64,000 bases of DNA from Dendrocalamus latiflorus (GCA_017311315.1 CM029653.1:42444665-42508664), one strand, 5' to 3'. Counted from the first letter of the stretch, positions 31,613 to 44,098 are shown. Notes: generated by a model not told the origin, from the sequence alone. Numbers and translations: made by a program.

Positions 31613-31929
31613 CCCTCTGTCTCCTTGGCGGCTGCCTCATCTTTTGCAGGAGTTGCAAAAGTAAGCTGTCTGGGAAGAGGCTGAATCGGCGATGGAGGAC
31701 AAGGTTGACACCAATGACATGTCTCCAGAGGAGGGGATCATCGAGCGTGGTCTTCATGAGTGAAGACCAAAATCTGTAGTTCGTCCCATGGAAATTTGTT
31801 CCTAAGAATGGGATTGCAACTGATGGAACGGAAGCCATCGGTAGGTGGCACAGGATAGCGCGGCAATCAAGGCAACGAAGTCTAGCGGGCGGCACTCGAT
31901 GACGCGATGGTTAGATCGACGTTTTTTAT
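31613..31929. other. Gene-free, possible retroelement leader remnant
   Basis: A minus-strand frame from 31895 contains VAIPFLGTNFHGTNYRFW, which resembles the very start of Copia-type Gag proteins (a segment before the UBN2 domain). It is short and not followed by further Gag similarity. Confidence 0.35.
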
Positions 31930-32510
31930 TTTTATTTTTTTGATATTTTTGGAAGGAAAAGCTTTGCTTGCTTTATATAGAAGCCTGAAGTATAGGAACC
32001 AATCGGTTCCCTATAGAAATTTGAAGTTGACACGGTCGATCCGGTGGCGGCTACCGCGCGGGTGGTGACTTTGGCTTCGGTGGGTGGCGGCTCTGATCTC
32101 CGGTGAGCAACGGCCTTTTGGCGACCTTGCGAGCGGCTCCAGTGGGCAGCGGCCTTGCAGGGGCAAGCTTCTCCTCGCAGTGGCGCCGAGGTTGACCTCG
32201 GGCGCGAGCAATTGGCTTGCGGGCGGCAGCTCCAATCCAAAGGAGATGGTGGCTACATCGATGGAGGCGGCAATGGCAGCACCCGGAGACGGCGGCATCG
32301 GGCTAGGTGGGATGGCAGTGGAAAGAGCTAGGTTAGTGCCCTAGCTCTGATACCATAATATGAATATTGTGTGTATATTCATGGGGCCCATGGATAATAT
32401 ATATAGGGAGTACAAGGTGATATTATAAAAGAATATGCCATATGTATATAAGGAAATACAAAGATATAAAAAAAATATAAAGGAATTCTTATTCTAACGA
32501 AAAGTACTGG
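31930..32510 (-). mobile_element. Fragment of a non-autonomous LTR element (minus orientation)
   Basis: GCTCTGATACCA at 32344-32355 is the reverse complement of TGGTATCAGAGC, a tRNA-Met primer-binding site. To its right is an LTR-like AT-rich segment (ATGAATATTG, TATATATAGGGAGTACAAG), similar in layout to the LTR at 5690-5831. To its left is GC-rich leader sequence. The other LTR was not found. Confidence 0.6.
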
Positions 32511-32719
32511 TACCTATTATTTTTTATTGTCATAGTTGAATTCGTTGACCATCTGGTTATATTAATATTCAAATCTTTTGACTTCCTAGATGTTGCCATT
32601 ACAACATTGAAAGGCTGCTTTACAGAAGCTGTTGTTATGCATTTTTAGGTTGGCATCTTGGATTACTTTGTTATTTGTATGATTGTATATTAATATTGAT
32701 ACATACAATGAAATTTCAG

Positions 32720-33475
32720 GTTGATGCAAATGTGGCATGCCATGCCAGAATGCCATCAGATCCAGTTTCATGCCTTATCCCAAGCTAAAAGTATGAACTC
32801 TACCATAGCTGCTGCAAGATTCAGTGAAGCTCATGTGGACTTAATCAAGCAGCCGGAGCTTCAGTTGCTGGATTTGATTGCCAGTTTCGCTGCATGGGTT
32901 AATGCTCAAAAGAGCTATGTTAGCACTTTAAATGAGTGGCTTAAGAAGGGAATTGACTATGTGCCTGAAGTGACTGATGATGGGACTCCACCCTTTTCTC
33001 CAGGATGCTTAGGAGCGCCACCTGTTTTCATCATCTGTAATAATTGGACAACCGGCATCGGGAGGATATCTGAGAAGTAGTGGACACAATGCAGGCTTTT
33101 GCCTCTAATGTTCTGCACCTCTGGGAGAAGCACAAGTCAGAGTGGAGGCAGGGTATGATGGCTAATAAAGATATGGACAGGGAACTTAGAGTGATGGAGA
33201 GGGATGAACTGTCAATGCTCAAGGCTCCAGAAGCATAAAACAAGAAGCTTGTGCTTATTTCCAATCAGAGCGGTGTATCCTTATCCACGCAGGTGTTACA
33301 GGACGGTAGTCCACCTGCTGAATAAAGATAAAACAAGAAGTGGATTTGCAATCATGTATGAATAAATTTTTTGAAGCAATGGAGAGCTTCACTGGTGCCT
33401 GTGCGAATGCATACAAGGATCTCCATCTTCGCTCTGAAGAAGAGAAAACTCGACTTGCCCAATAGAGTGGCAGAG
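32720..33475 (+). pseudogene. DUF632 (REL2-like) C-terminal pseudogene fragment
   Basis: After a splice-acceptor-like TTTCAG at 32714-32719, the frame encodes MWHAMPECHQIQFHALSQAK, then LDLIASFAAWVNAQKSYVS, LNEWLKKGIDYVPE and GAPPVFIICNNW. This is the C-terminal DUF632 region of plant DUF630/DUF632 proteins such as rice REL2, a membrane-associated leaf-shape protein. A TAG at about 33078 coincides with an apparent 4-base deletion. Similarity then resumes in another frame (VVDTMQAFASNVLHLWEKHK and later), with in-frame TAA stops, then a further stretch FEAMESFTGACANAYKDLHL to about 33470. The N-terminal DUF630 part is absent. It is a decayed gene fragment. The conserved acceptor suggests it came from genomic duplication rather than from a cDNA. 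Confidence 0.85.
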
Positions 33476-35237
33476 TTTCCTAGCGGCATTTCAGACTTTG
33501 CTGGTGCAGTGCAAGTAACCGACCCCGGTGGTTGGATGAACAGCAACAACGCACATAGCGGTATCACAAATTCACAGTTCCAGTCTCGCAACCAATGTGC
33601 CTTGCTTGCGCTTGGCTTGTCCCCTCTGTCAGGTTTCAGGGTCGTCGCAGGGACTGCAGCAGCCGATGTGAAAATTTGTCCTCCTGAGATGGGGTCTGAT
33701 CAGACTGTTATTGCTCTTAACAGATCTGCATTCTCAGGGTTGGATGATCAGCTATTTCTAGTCGTACCTATTACAAGAGAAAGACGATTCTGTAAAGAAA
33801 TAAGCAGAAAGCATCAGAGACAAGGAGGAAAGGAAGTTGCTGATCAAAACAAAGATCTTAAGGTCTTTGATCATCCATGAAGGCCCTACAATTGTTTGTA
33901 GAGATGCTCTTTAAGTCAGTGTATAAACTTAGTATTGTGGGATGAATCGTAGCAGATGCATAATCTGCACGATACTGAGACATTTGGTGTTCTCTGTGGA
34001 GCTCGGCTGCAGCTTCGCACCGCAGTATTTGCAGGGTTGCCGGAGCTTGAGCCTTTTAGGCTTAGATAACACCGTCTGCAAACTCCTAATTTATTCAGCC
34101 GTCATCAAAGTTTTCGATCTGTTTATCTGTATACATATGATTCATTTGTACCTGTGACTTTTGTATAGCTATGGTATAACTCGAGCCTTTGTGTAGTAGC
34201 ATTTTTCTTTCTTCTTTTTACCTTTCTCAATGTGTTACTGTTAACCTGGTTGCGAAGCTGTTTTTGGAAGCAATGGCGGGGGGGAACAGGCCCAGTGAAA
34301 CTTCTCTGAAGGCAAATTGTACTGCATGGCTTTGAAGTTTTTATAAAGGTAAGATGACATGGGTCCGAGTTGATGCAAGTTTTTCAGTGATCAGCTAGCA
34401 TCTTGCACTGAGTGGTAGTACTGCAGATTAAGTTGTAGAACGCCAGTCTGTGAGGCTGTTTCATCACTAGAAAATAGAAATAAACAAGCTGGTGCTCTTG
34501 ATGTGCCGGGGTCCTCGTAAACACACACACACACACACTAGTAAGTGCTGCAATTTGATTCAGAAAATGACACGTATCTCACATATGGTAGGAAGAAGAG
34601 GAACGCAGCAGAGAAATCTGTAATGATTAGGATTTAGGACTGGTGGCACGCACGTCGTATCAGGCCAACGTATGCACATATATCTGTCCCCGTCACACAA
34701 GGCAAACGAGTTTGTTTAGACCGTAGACCCAGGGGATCCCAAGGATCTTTTGCTTCATTTAAGAAACCAGAGATGTCGATGCCAATCACTCTGAACCCTG
34801 AAACATTCCAACATAGACTACTCACAGGTACAGACCCATACGGATCATGTCCTATTCTTATCTGCGCATGCGCAAGGCCGTGGTAGCTTCGCCGGCTTCG
34901 ACAATGGACATGCCATGCCTGTGCTGATGTACGTACGCACCAACCGCAGCTCAATTATACGCACGCAAGGGAGGCTGAGGCGATGGCACCACAGACGTCC
35001 AAGTGTCCCACCGGCCGCTCGCAGTTGGTGGTGGTTCCAACCGCGCGCACGGCATGTCCTCGACGCCTCCTCCTAGTACTGCAGTACGTCGTCGTCGTCG
35101 CGCGCACGCTCGTGTGGCGCAGCTGCCGCGGCCAGGGGGGGCATGCCAGCCAGGCCGTGCCGGTGGCCACCGGCGCCAAGTAACATGACAGCGCACTGCG
35201 CACGGACGGCCGGCCCTCCTTGTTTCAGGTGTGCATG
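33476..35237. other. Gene-free stretch after the DUF632 fragment
   Basis: 33476-33880 may be the 3' UTR of the decayed gene. An (AC)n microsatellite lies at about 34520-34539. 34960-35200 is GC-rich promoter-side DNA of the next gene. No other gene supported. Confidence 0.4.
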
Positions 35238-35246
35238 GTATATATG
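35238..35246 (+). promoter_or_regulatory. TATA-like box of DUF241 copy 1
   Basis: GGTATATATGCG about 115 bp upstream of the ATG at 35359. Confidence 0.5.
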
Positions 35247-35358
35247 CGCTTGCAAGGCGCGTCAGATGAAGAAGCTAGCTAGCAGCAACTTGGCATCTGT
35301 CCAAGTCTCAGAATAGCCAAGCTTCTACGGAGTGAAGTAACTGATCAGTGAGCCAGAT

Positions 35359-36114
35359 ATGGAGGTGTACGGCGCTGAGCAACAGCTCTGCAGGCTAAGG
35401 CAGCACGTCGCTTCGTCGTCCTCCTCGGAGGCGGCGATGGCCGGCGCTTTGGAAGGCGTTGCCCGCGTGTACGAGCACGTGGGGTCGCTCGTGCGCTCTG
35501 CTCGCGCCGAGCAAGTGGAGGAAGAGCTGGAGGAGTCCGTCGCGCTGCTCGACGCGTGCGCCGCGGCGCGGGAAGGCCTGCGCGCCATGCGCACGTGCGC
35601 GCTTGACCTCGAGGTGGCCGTCCGGCGGGGAGACAGCGCCGGCGCCCAGAGCGCGGCCCACGCGTACGCTCGCCTGGCCAGGAAGGCACGCGCGGACGTC
35701 AAGAAGCAGCAGCGCCGGAACCTCAGCTCGAGGCACCGACGTCAAGCGCCCGACGACGACGGGCACTCGCTGCAGGAGGCACGACGGATCACCGTCGCGG
35801 TGCTCGAGCGCGTCGTGGTGGCGCTGTCGCGGCGGATCCCCGTGACCGGGCCGAGGGCAGCCAGCAAATGGTCGACGTGCGTGGTGCGGGTGTTCAGCAA
35901 GACGACCCGAGTGGCGTGCGAGGACGCCGAGGAGATCGCAACCGCCTTGTGTTCCTCGTCCAAAGATCTGCACGACGAAAAGACGGCAACGCGAGCGCAG
36001 AAGGAGCTGAGAGCGTTGGGAGACACGATCCAACGTCTGGACGACGGGTTGGAGCTGCTGTTCAGGCGTCTGGTGCAATGCAGGGTGTTCTTGCTCAACA
36101 TGTGCAGCTCATAG
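35359..36114 (+). CDS. DUF241 family protein, copy 1 (251 aa)
   Basis: Intronless frame from ATG 35359 to TAG 36114. The layout is that of plant DUF241 (PF03087) proteins, whose molecular function is unknown: an acidic helix with VEEELEESVALLDACAAARE near residues 53-75, a central basic KARADVKKQQRR segment, and a C terminus ELLFRRLVQCRVFLLNMCSS typical of the family. It lacks the MACHLRS N terminus of the later copies and is much more GC-rich, so it is a divergent or older paralogue. It has neither of the conserved non-coding blocks seen around copies 3 and 6. No damage is visible. Confidence 0.88.
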   Translation: MEVYGAEQQLCRLRQHVASSSSSEAAMAGALEGVARVYEHVGSLVRSARAEQVEEELEESVALLDACAAAREGLRAMRTCALDLEVAVRRGDSAGAQSAAHAYARLARKARADVKKQQRRNLSSRHRRQAPDDDGHSLQEARRITVAVLERVVVALSRRIPVTGPRAASKWSTCVVRVFSKTTRVACEDAEEIATALCSSSKDLHDEKTATRAQKELRALGDTIQRLDDGLELLFRRLVQCRVFLLNMCSS

Positions 36115-37302
36115 GCGCCGCTGCTGCACTGCACCTGGAGGTCCTGGACTGGAGTCACTGGACTAGTGTGTGTTTGATCAGAGCTTGAATAGATCAGCAG
36201 TGTGTACTGTGCATAGGACAGAGAGATGGTTGTGTAAAAATTTTGACACTTGGCTATGAAGAATAAAATAGCACTAGGAAAGTTTTGAGCAATCGGTGCT
36301 TATCTTGGATTGCTGATGTACCTCTCCGATGGATCGTACTACCAAAAGGGAAAAAAAGGCTCACAGTTCTGATATATCACAAGCTATTGAAGATGAACAG
36401 GGAACTGAATCGGCTTCATAACTTTTCATGTTCTCTCTCTTTCATTCGTGTGTATGCTTTCTAAGTAAGCATGCAATTGATATGGTGTAGGACGCTTTAT
36501 ACTTAAAACTGGAATCTTAACAAGAAAAAACACAAGACAAGGTAAATTCATGCATCAGTAAGACATGAAATCAAGGGGCAAGATATATATCATGAACAGT
36601 CAATCCATTCTCCAGACAAAAGCCTGTAGGCTCAGTTGCTTATTTTCCCTTTCACAACCAAAGTGTGCTGCACATGGTTCGTTGATCATGGAAGTGGGAA
36701 CAAACTGGGAGTTGCAGCCTCCCAATTCTCCAAGTCATTTGATGCCCCATGGAGATTTTCAGACTATTTGACACTACTTACAGTAAGAGAAATCCCCAGC
36801 GAGCCCGCTTACATGGAGTAATTCTCTGCAGACACATGTAAAACTCCCAGACATGTATACACTTCTGTGTTTTGATTTGTGAGAGCAACTGCATCAATGA
36901 GGAGTGATGCCTGTACCATGCATTTTAGCAGGCGAATATAAATGGTGGATCATGCTTCGGAATGCTGAAACATGCCTCAACACTGACGAACCTTCCATGC
37001 ATGTACTTCTGCTGTTTTGTTCGTTTCGGGCTCCTGGTCATCCATCTGAACCCAACATTAATGCATCAAGCACTTGCGCGTGCAGTTTACTTTGCTGGCA
37101 ATGCATCGGACATGACAACCCAGCTATGTTAGTTAGTAATATGTGTTGAATTAGACAAGGGCGTCAACTTGTCTGTGGCTGCAGTGGCCATGCAATCAAG
37201 AGCAGATGGGAGACTACCGATGGAGGTTCCTTCTGTCTGTCCATTTTGCTAGCTCACCCATCCTCTCAACCTCCTGATTATACGTAGGGAGAGTTAGAGC
37301 AT
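36115..37302. other. Gene-free spacer
   Basis: 3' flank of copy 1 and AT-rich spacer. No gene seen. Confidence 0.4.
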
Positions 37303-37404
37303 CGACACCATCAATTCATCATTTGCTCGCTTTGTCTACCTCATCTCCCATACCGACACCATCAATTCATCATTTGCTCCCTTTGTCTACCTCATCACCC
37401 ATAC
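37303..37404 (+). repeat. 51 bp tandem duplication upstream of DUF241 copy 2
   Basis: A unit starting CGACACCATCAATTCATC is present twice (from 37303 and 37354) with a few differences. Confidence 0.85.
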
Positions 37405-37440
37405 CGACACTGAGAGAGAGCACCAAATTTCCTTCCAAAC

Positions 37441-38147
37441 ATGACTGGCCATCAAAGATCAACAAGTTTGCCGTCTATCCCTCACACCAACGAGATCAAG
37501 GTTGAAAAGACCTGCACAACATAAATTCAGTCATTTCCTCGCCACCCGCCACCATTGGATCGGAGTGGTATGCGATGGACTGAGGAGGCTTGGAGACGTC
37601 TACAACTGCATCAATGAGGTCATATGCTTACAATCAAGTACATGGGAAGAAGCTGGAGGAAGAAATGGAGTGGTCTCTTGAGGTGCTGGATCTCTGCAAT
37701 GCCATGCAAGAAAGCTTCACTGACCTGAAGATGACCATCCAGGAGCTGCAGACGGCCCTCAATAGAGGAGACCACGCAGATGTTCAAGTTAAGGTTCAAT
37801 CTAGTATTCGCTTGGTGGAGAAGGCTAAGCATCACCTGAAGAAGGCCGGCAACAAGTCTGCCTCTGATGAGGATGGAAGGCTTGTCAGTTTATTGACAAC
37901 AACAGGAGGGATCACTGTCACGGTCATCAAATCTGCACTGGAGTTCTTGTCGAAGCAAATGGGCACCTCCAATGCAAGCAAGTGGTCTCTTATCACCAAA
38001 TCATTCAGAAGACAAAAAGTTTCATGCGAGGAAGTGCAATTGCAGGCATTAGAGTTGGGCATTGTATGCCTAGAAAGCGGAATCGAGAACCTGTACGGAA
38101 AATCGATCCAAACCAGGGTTTCTCTTCTGAACACTCTTAGCTCATAG
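37441..38147 (+). pseudogene. DUF241 copy 2, frameshifted 5' end
   Basis: The family start MTGHQRSTSLPSIPHTNEIK begins at ATG 37441 but reaches a TAA at about 37498. The conserved CDGLRRLGDVYNCINEV then appears in another frame (about 37572), and the rest (QVHGKKLEEEMEWSLEVLDL to RVSLLNTLSS) in a third frame ending at TAG 38147. The last 170 codons are intact and could be read from an ATG at 37614, giving about 177 residues without the conserved N terminus. I call it a pseudogene; a truncated product is possible. The 3' motif shared with other copies is present at 38166. Confidence 0.8.
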
Positions 38148-38165
38148 ATGCTCTACTGGTGCACT

Positions 38166-38191
38166 GCGATTGGCATCCAACTTTTAGAGCA
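38166..38191 (+). promoter_or_regulatory. Conserved DUF241 3' motif (copy 2)
   Basis: GCGATTGGCATCCAACTTTT, about 20 bp after the stop. See the matching motifs after copies 3, 4, 6 and 7. Confidence 0.6.
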
Positions 38192-41100
38192 CCCGAGATG
38201 CCCCGTGTCATTACCAATGGGTAATCACGCATAAGCAACGAATTATTATTCATTTGCTTAGTAGAACAACGCTCCAACGAATAATAAACCTTATCAATGT
38301 AGCGCAGCAGAACAATAAAGTAGACATTATACATTAATTATAGCAGTTGCCACATAGGGCTATGATATTTAATATACTTATTTAAATAAGGAGATACAGA
38401 ATATATACCCTATCTCTCATCTGCCATACTCCACTGGACACCTACTTATCTCAATTGTCGTATAGAGTGTCCATCTCACCCTGATCCTCGAGTGATCACC
38501 CTCATCCCATGCGGCCTCATCGACGCTTGCGAGTTCCTCATCCCACTCAGGGTAATCCCCGACCGGACTAGGGTCTAACAAAGAAAAATAACAGTAAGAG
38601 TGAATACTAACATACTTAGCAAGCATTATTAGCAAAATGCATTTTATGGCTCTTCTCTTTTTATTATTATCACAACTTCTAACTCATATATGTTTCTGAA
38701 ACCTAGTTTATCAAATTAAGTGGTAAATTTTAATTTGTGAAAAGATTACTTATCACTCGGTGACAGGAAAAATCCCTAGTGATCTCTATAGCTTCCAATC
38801 TAGGAGACATGTATGGATTCATGATTTTATTATGCACCACGTAGGTTTGTGCCACTATACCCATAGCTACTCTGAGCTCTCATGAAACTAGGTATCCCAT
38901 ATTTCTTTTGATGCGGTGCCAAGTTTAGAGTACAAATTATTTTTCAGGTTACGTTATTGAATCTCCACACATCTATTTTCCACCGGTGTCCCGAGATGCT
39001 CACCCGGCATTCACCGACTTCAAATAGCGTTGGTTGGACCGATTATCCCTTCACTAAGGCAACACTCCACCTATGCTAATATGTGTACCTTGGATCCCTA
39101 CTTTCAGACTTGCACTACCTGTCCTAAGTTCCTCCATCACCACTCACACTTATAATACTTACCCATTGTGGATAGGATAATAACGTAACAGGTAGCGTTT
39201 TATGTTCGTCGAAAACGGAAAAATGGTTGGCACTTAAATATGACCTCCTTTCCTTGCAAGAGTTTGTTGGTTCTTATGTCTTATCTATATGTAAAGGGTC
39301 CCACCTCTCTCTTTCCTGACCAGGGACCCCTTTATCATCATAATTTTTACTCTTATAGCCCAGCTGTTCCTCTCAGCTGGATTGCTCTTTTCTCATATTT
39401 CTTCTCTTTCATCTCTTTTATCCAATTTAGTTTTAAAATAAAGTTTTAATGCACAAAAACAATAAATAGTACAAAAAATGTAGTTTTTACATTTAATATA
39501 GCTAGATGGATGATCAAGAAACAAGCTTACTTGTATAATAGCAGTAAATCTCAGCGTCAACAGAGCACGAATCTGCTACTTCCGTCTGAGCTACTTCGTC
39601 ATCTGCATTTATAAGGCAGACAGACGTTTTAAGAAAATACTGATTCATTTTGGGGGGTGATTTATTATTATATGTCACAGTGTGCCCCTGTTGAGGGGTT
39701 TAGCATATTTTATTCATTTGAAATTTTTGGCTACTACTCATTTTAGTGCTTTTCCTGCTGCTAATTAATTTATGCGCACTCATATCGGTTATCTACGGGT
39801 TTTGCTATTGCCATCCAATCTCTGTATCCGTAGTTTCATATCCGATCGAAAAATCTATTTTATGTTTGCACCTGATTGGCAATCCTACGCACCAAATACC
39901 CTAAGTGTAACACAATACTTCACACCAAATCCCAACTCATCCCCGCGATCCCAAACACACGCACGCAACATACACACGACCACTAGGCCACACACGCACG
40001 CGACACATGGTTCACACAAAACATGCAACACATGCACCGTATGGCCCATATACACACATGGGTGGCCACCGCACCACACCCACCCACCCACTCATGCACG
40101 CACAGTCGCACACACGCGACGCCTCATTTCCCTATCTCCTCTCGCCGGCTCTCCTCCTTTCCCAGCTGAATTGCCACAACCTCTGTGGCTGTTCGGGCAC
40201 GCTGCTTTGGCTTGTTCACCTCCCATGGCTCCCCTTGCTGATTTTGCTAGCACTGCCCCTCTGTTCCCCTTGGCATTGCCTCATCGCCTCTTCGGCTTCA
40301 TGGCCTCCTCAACCTCCTTGGCTCCCTGGAAGTCACTGCCACCAGTCTATCCATTCTCGCGGGGCTCCTCCTCGAGCGGTCCTCCCCTCCCCAGATCTAG
40401 CGTCGTTGCCTTACTTCTTGAGGATTAGCCGGCCCGCCCCTATGGTCGGTGGCTAGGGTTTTGTCCTTAGCTTTTGTGGTGCACGCGTAAGCTTAGCTTT
40501 CGGCCTTGGGTGAATTCTTGTTGTGCCTTTCCTTCCCCATCTCTTCTCTTCTATTTCCCTCTATTCGCCGAACCTAGGGGGTGCGGTTCGGTCTCCTGGC
40601 AAGATTTGGAGAAGGTACCGCCACCGATTTATTTCATGGCTCGGCTATGGTGGCTTCGCCTACTGCTACCCCAACTTCTCCTACGTTCTACAACTACCAT
40701 TGGTTTGGCTTGACCATGGTTGGGTGCCGCGGCTCTAGTCTTCCTCAGGACGCATTGAGGTTCACCGGTTCTTGACCTATGAGATGGTCCACTCTTTTCT
40801 TCCTATCACTTTTATGCATTTTTGATTTGGAAACTATTTTTGCCTTGCTCTATTCTTTACCATGTACAGTGCTAGGAGAGCCTACGGGCATCAATGTGAT
40901 AGGACTCGGTAAGGAGGTGGTTTGCACTAGGGAGCATGCTTTCCCCTTATCTGAGGGCGCACGACAGCTCCTATGGGCTTGCCGCCGGTGGTGTGGTAGC
41001 CACGCTGGCCGAGGTAAGGTGGTTCCTTCCTTCTCGATCGCCTTGCCTGGCCAGCTGGGCCAGTGTGTGATGTGGTGCTATGGAAAAGGGAAGAAGAGGG

Positions 41101-43040
41101 GCTAGGGAAGAATATGGGCCTACTTGTTGTTGGATTGGAAAAGGCAGGTGTGTGGATGATGCTTGCAGTGGTCGAGTTGCGGTTCTCATGTGCACGAAGA
41201 TGTTGCTGTTGGCCTCCTTTTGTCGCTGCAGTGGTTGGCCCAAGGTAGTCGTCTGTAGTCCACGCTTCTCCCATCATTTTCCTCTACTCCCTTGCCTCCT
41301 TTCCTTTGGTTCACCTCTCCTTGCTTCCCTCTACGTGGGTCAATGGGTGGTGTTGGCTCTCAATTGAGGGGTGAATGGAGGTGGGCTTGATGGTTGGGGT
41401 TGGTGGTGCTCTCAGCTGTCTTAGTGTTGGCCGAGAGTGCTCTTGGTTTGGTCTTGGGGGGAAATGCAGTAGGAAAAGAGTGGAGGCTTGGCGTGGTTGG
41501 CTTATGAGAGAGAGGCTTTCAGCCACCTCTCTACTCATCCTGTTCATGACAATTTTGCCCTTCCCTTATCTCTTGCCCTCTCTCGATGCACTATTTGCTT
41601 ATGGACCGCTGGTCCAAAAGGTGGACTTGATACTATGCTTTGGATTTTCTATGGCAGAGGTAAGTCATTAAGAACGTGGGCATTAGATTTTCTGGCTGTC
41701 AGATGATGAGGCCCACTAATGTGAGAGGCACCGATCGGCTCTGGACTGTTTGGGAACCTCGATAAGTACCATTCTATTTAACACTCTATAGTCGAAGGGT
41801 TCTGATGGCAAACTTTCTTTATTTCATTTTACTTTTCCTTGGTTTGTTCTTTTTATTCGTTCCTTGATCACAAAATAAAACGGTAAGCTGTGATTTGGGT
41901 TGGATTTGGAGGGAAAGGAAATGTAAAACAAGACTGTAATATAATTTTATGTAAGCTTATTTTAATGCAATCTCTGACAATGTAAATATTCTTGTTTTCG
42001 TGCCTGTATCAGATTCTTGTAAACAATCATGCATTGTAACAAAGTTTTGTTTTACTTAGGAATTCCTAATGTAATTTCTTGTAATCGATTCTTGTAACCC
42101 ATTGCATTGCAATTATATTAATAAATCTTAATTTACTGTTTATTTAAGTTAATTGCATTGTTTAGAGGTCATTAAGATTTAGGGTTCTTTCAGGACCTGT
42201 TAATCACCACAAAATTATACAACTTTAAATGTATAGCAAGATATACAATTGAAAAGGCATGGTTCGTTTCCTTGCGAAAAGAACTCAGCATAGTTTTCTT
42301 AACCTGTAGTTGTTCCTTCGTTTTTGCTCCCAAATGGTACGATAGACTTCATGTTTACCAATGTGAACAAGTGGCATGCTATCTCTATGTAGTATCATGT
42401 ACAATCAGAAGTTAACCAAACTGAAGTAATAAAGACGTCTATAGTAACAGTGATTGTTTGTTTTTGGCACTTTCTTCCATGTTGTTTGTTTTTGGCACTT
42501 TCTTCCATGCCTACAGACTCTAAAACTTGTCAAATATTTTGCCAGATACTACCTGCATTCATATGCCGATGTTGTATCCTAGAAGGCTGTTGTCAGAATT
42601 TAAACCAACTCACCTTATTACATCCCTGCTGTATAGTTAGTATACTTTCCTACTGATTTAATTTGATATGATTATCTCAGACAGCTAGCTTAAACTTAAT
42701 ATTAGAGAGGTGAATTATGCTGTTCGTTGAGTCAAGACTGCGTGCACTTACGTGGTTGTCCTTGCTGTGGATATATGAAACCCGCCAGCGATGCTGCACG
42801 AGTGGTAGAACTCATCCTAATTTTGACTTACTACAGAACCAGATTAATTATTCCTCTCACCAACACCAAAGCTACAATCTATAATATATAAAATTAAAAT
42901 ATCACAAATAAATTTTTGCAACAATCTATATTTCAAAAAGTAAAATTACATATGTATTGCCAAATGGCCCAAATCATTTAAACGTGTTTTAAGAATGATG
43001 CCTACGCAAGTGCGTGAGCCATCTTGCTAGTTAAACTAAA
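38192..43040. other. Long gene-free stretch
   Basis: Several unrelated blocks. 38360-39470 is AT-rich, with transposon-like composition but no termini found. 39930-40130 is rich in CACGCA and ACACACG words. 40130-41760 is pyrimidine-rich with chance frames on both strands and may be retroelement-derived, but no motif supports that. A 27 bp unit (TGTTTGTTTTTGGCACTTTC...) is directly repeated at about 42455-42510. No gene supported. Confidence 0.4.
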
Positions 43041-43100
43041 CACCCGTGCAGAGTGATATGTCACCAGTAACTGAGACATGACAGGCACATAAGCTCACTC
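43041..43100 (+). promoter_or_regulatory. Conserved upstream block of DUF241 copy 3
   Basis: CACCCGTGCAGAG..., then CCAGTAACTGAGACATGACA and ATAAGCTCA. The block lies 285-345 bp before the ATG and recurs upstream of other copies. Confidence 0.6.
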
Positions 43101-43270
43101 ATTAACGTTTGTTGCACTGACCAATACACTGATGAACAACAGCTTGTCTGGACTTGGGTGGCTACGTTTCAGCAGATCACTTAATACAACAATTCAGATC
43201 ATATGGAGGTTAGTGGATGAGATTCTTGCTGTCGATTGCTCTATTCATGCCATTGCTTCTACCTCTCCGC

Positions 43271-43278
43271 TATAAATA
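43271..43278 (+). promoter_or_regulatory. TATA box of DUF241 copy 3
   Basis: TATAAATA, 114 bp before the start codon. Confidence 0.7.
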
Positions 43279-43384
43279 TAAGGAGAAGCCAAGGGTTGAA
43301 CACCAACAAACTTGAGCTTGTATTGCCTCTCTTCTCTTCCATTTCCATACAGAAGGAAATAGCACCAAAGCCTCAATTCCAAGC

Positions 43385-44098
43385 ATGGCTTGCCATCTAA
43401 GATCTGCAAGCTTGCCTTCTAGCCCTCGCTCAAATGAAACCAAACTTGAGGAGCAGCTCCAGAGCCTACACTCAACCATCTCTTCACCCTCGGCAACCAT
43501 CGACACAATGTGTGATGGTTTGAGGAGGCTTGGAGGCATCTACAGCTGCATTGAGGAGATGATGTGCACACCCAGCAACCAAGTTAGCATTCGCCAGACC
43601 CAGCAAAGAAAGGCGGTGGAGGAAGAGCTTGGACGGTCAATCGTCTTGCTTGACCTCTGCAATGCCATGCAGGAGAGCTTCATGGAGTTGAAAATGAATG
43701 TCCAAGAGCTCCTGTTGGCTCTCAAAAGAGGAGAAGATGCATCTGCTCAAGTCAAGGCATACATCCGGCTGGCCAAGAAGGGGCAAAAACAATTCAAGAA
43801 GATCAGCAAAAAGACTACTTCTGACAAGAAGGATTGCAGGGTAGTGAAGCTACTGGCAGACGCAAGAGAGATCACTATCTCACTGCTCGAATCCACATCC
43901 CGCCTCTTGTCAAAGGAAATTGTGATTCCCAAGTGGTCTCTTGTCTCCAAAACATTCCAGAAGAGCAAAGTAGAGTGTGAGGAGGAGCAATTGCAGGCAT
44001 TAGAGTGCAGTATCAGAGATCTTGAGAGTGGGGCGGAACTTCTGTTCAGGAGATTGATCCAGAGCAGAGTTTCTCTTCTGAATACTCTTAGCTCATAG
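43385..44098 (+). CDS. DUF241 family protein, copy 3 (237 aa), intact
   Basis: Intronless, from ATG 43385 to TAG 44098. Family features in order are the N terminus MACHLRSASLPSSP, an acidic EEQLQSLHSTISSP segment, MCDGLRRLGGIYSCIEEMMC at about residues 41-61, LLDLCNAMQESFMELKM near 83-99, a Lys-rich KKGQKQFKKISKKT, and the C terminus ELLFRRLIQSRVSLLNTLSS. DUF241 (PF03087) proteins are plant-specific, mostly helical and of unknown biochemical function. No signal peptide or membrane segment is visible. The TATA box, upstream block and 3' motif are all in place, making this one of the best candidates for a working copy. It is closest in sequence to copy 6. Confidence 0.94.
   Translation: MACHLRSASLPSSPRSNETKLEEQLQSLHSTISSPSATIDTMCDGLRRLGGIYSCIEEMMCTPSNQVSIRQTQQRKAVEEELGRSIVLLDLCNAMQESFMELKMNVQELLLALKRGEDASAQVKAYIRLAKKGQKQFKKISKKTTSDKKDCRVVKLLADAREITISLLESTSRLLSKEIVIPKWSLVSKTFQKSKVECEEEQLQALECSIRDLESGAELLFRRLIQSRVSLLNTLSS

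Noticed and set aside
33476..33880. Possible C-terminal exon after the DUF632 fragment
   Set aside because: The frame runs 135 codons but does not continue the DUF632 frame and shows no recognisable motif. A 3' UTR origin is as likely.
34519..34540. AC dinucleotide run as a functional element
   Set aside because: Ordinary microsatellite; noted only as a repeat within the spacer.
39772..41700. Several 70-200 codon frames on both strands
   Set aside because: Pyrimidine-rich, low-complexity translations without motifs, overlapping each other. No sign of a real gene.
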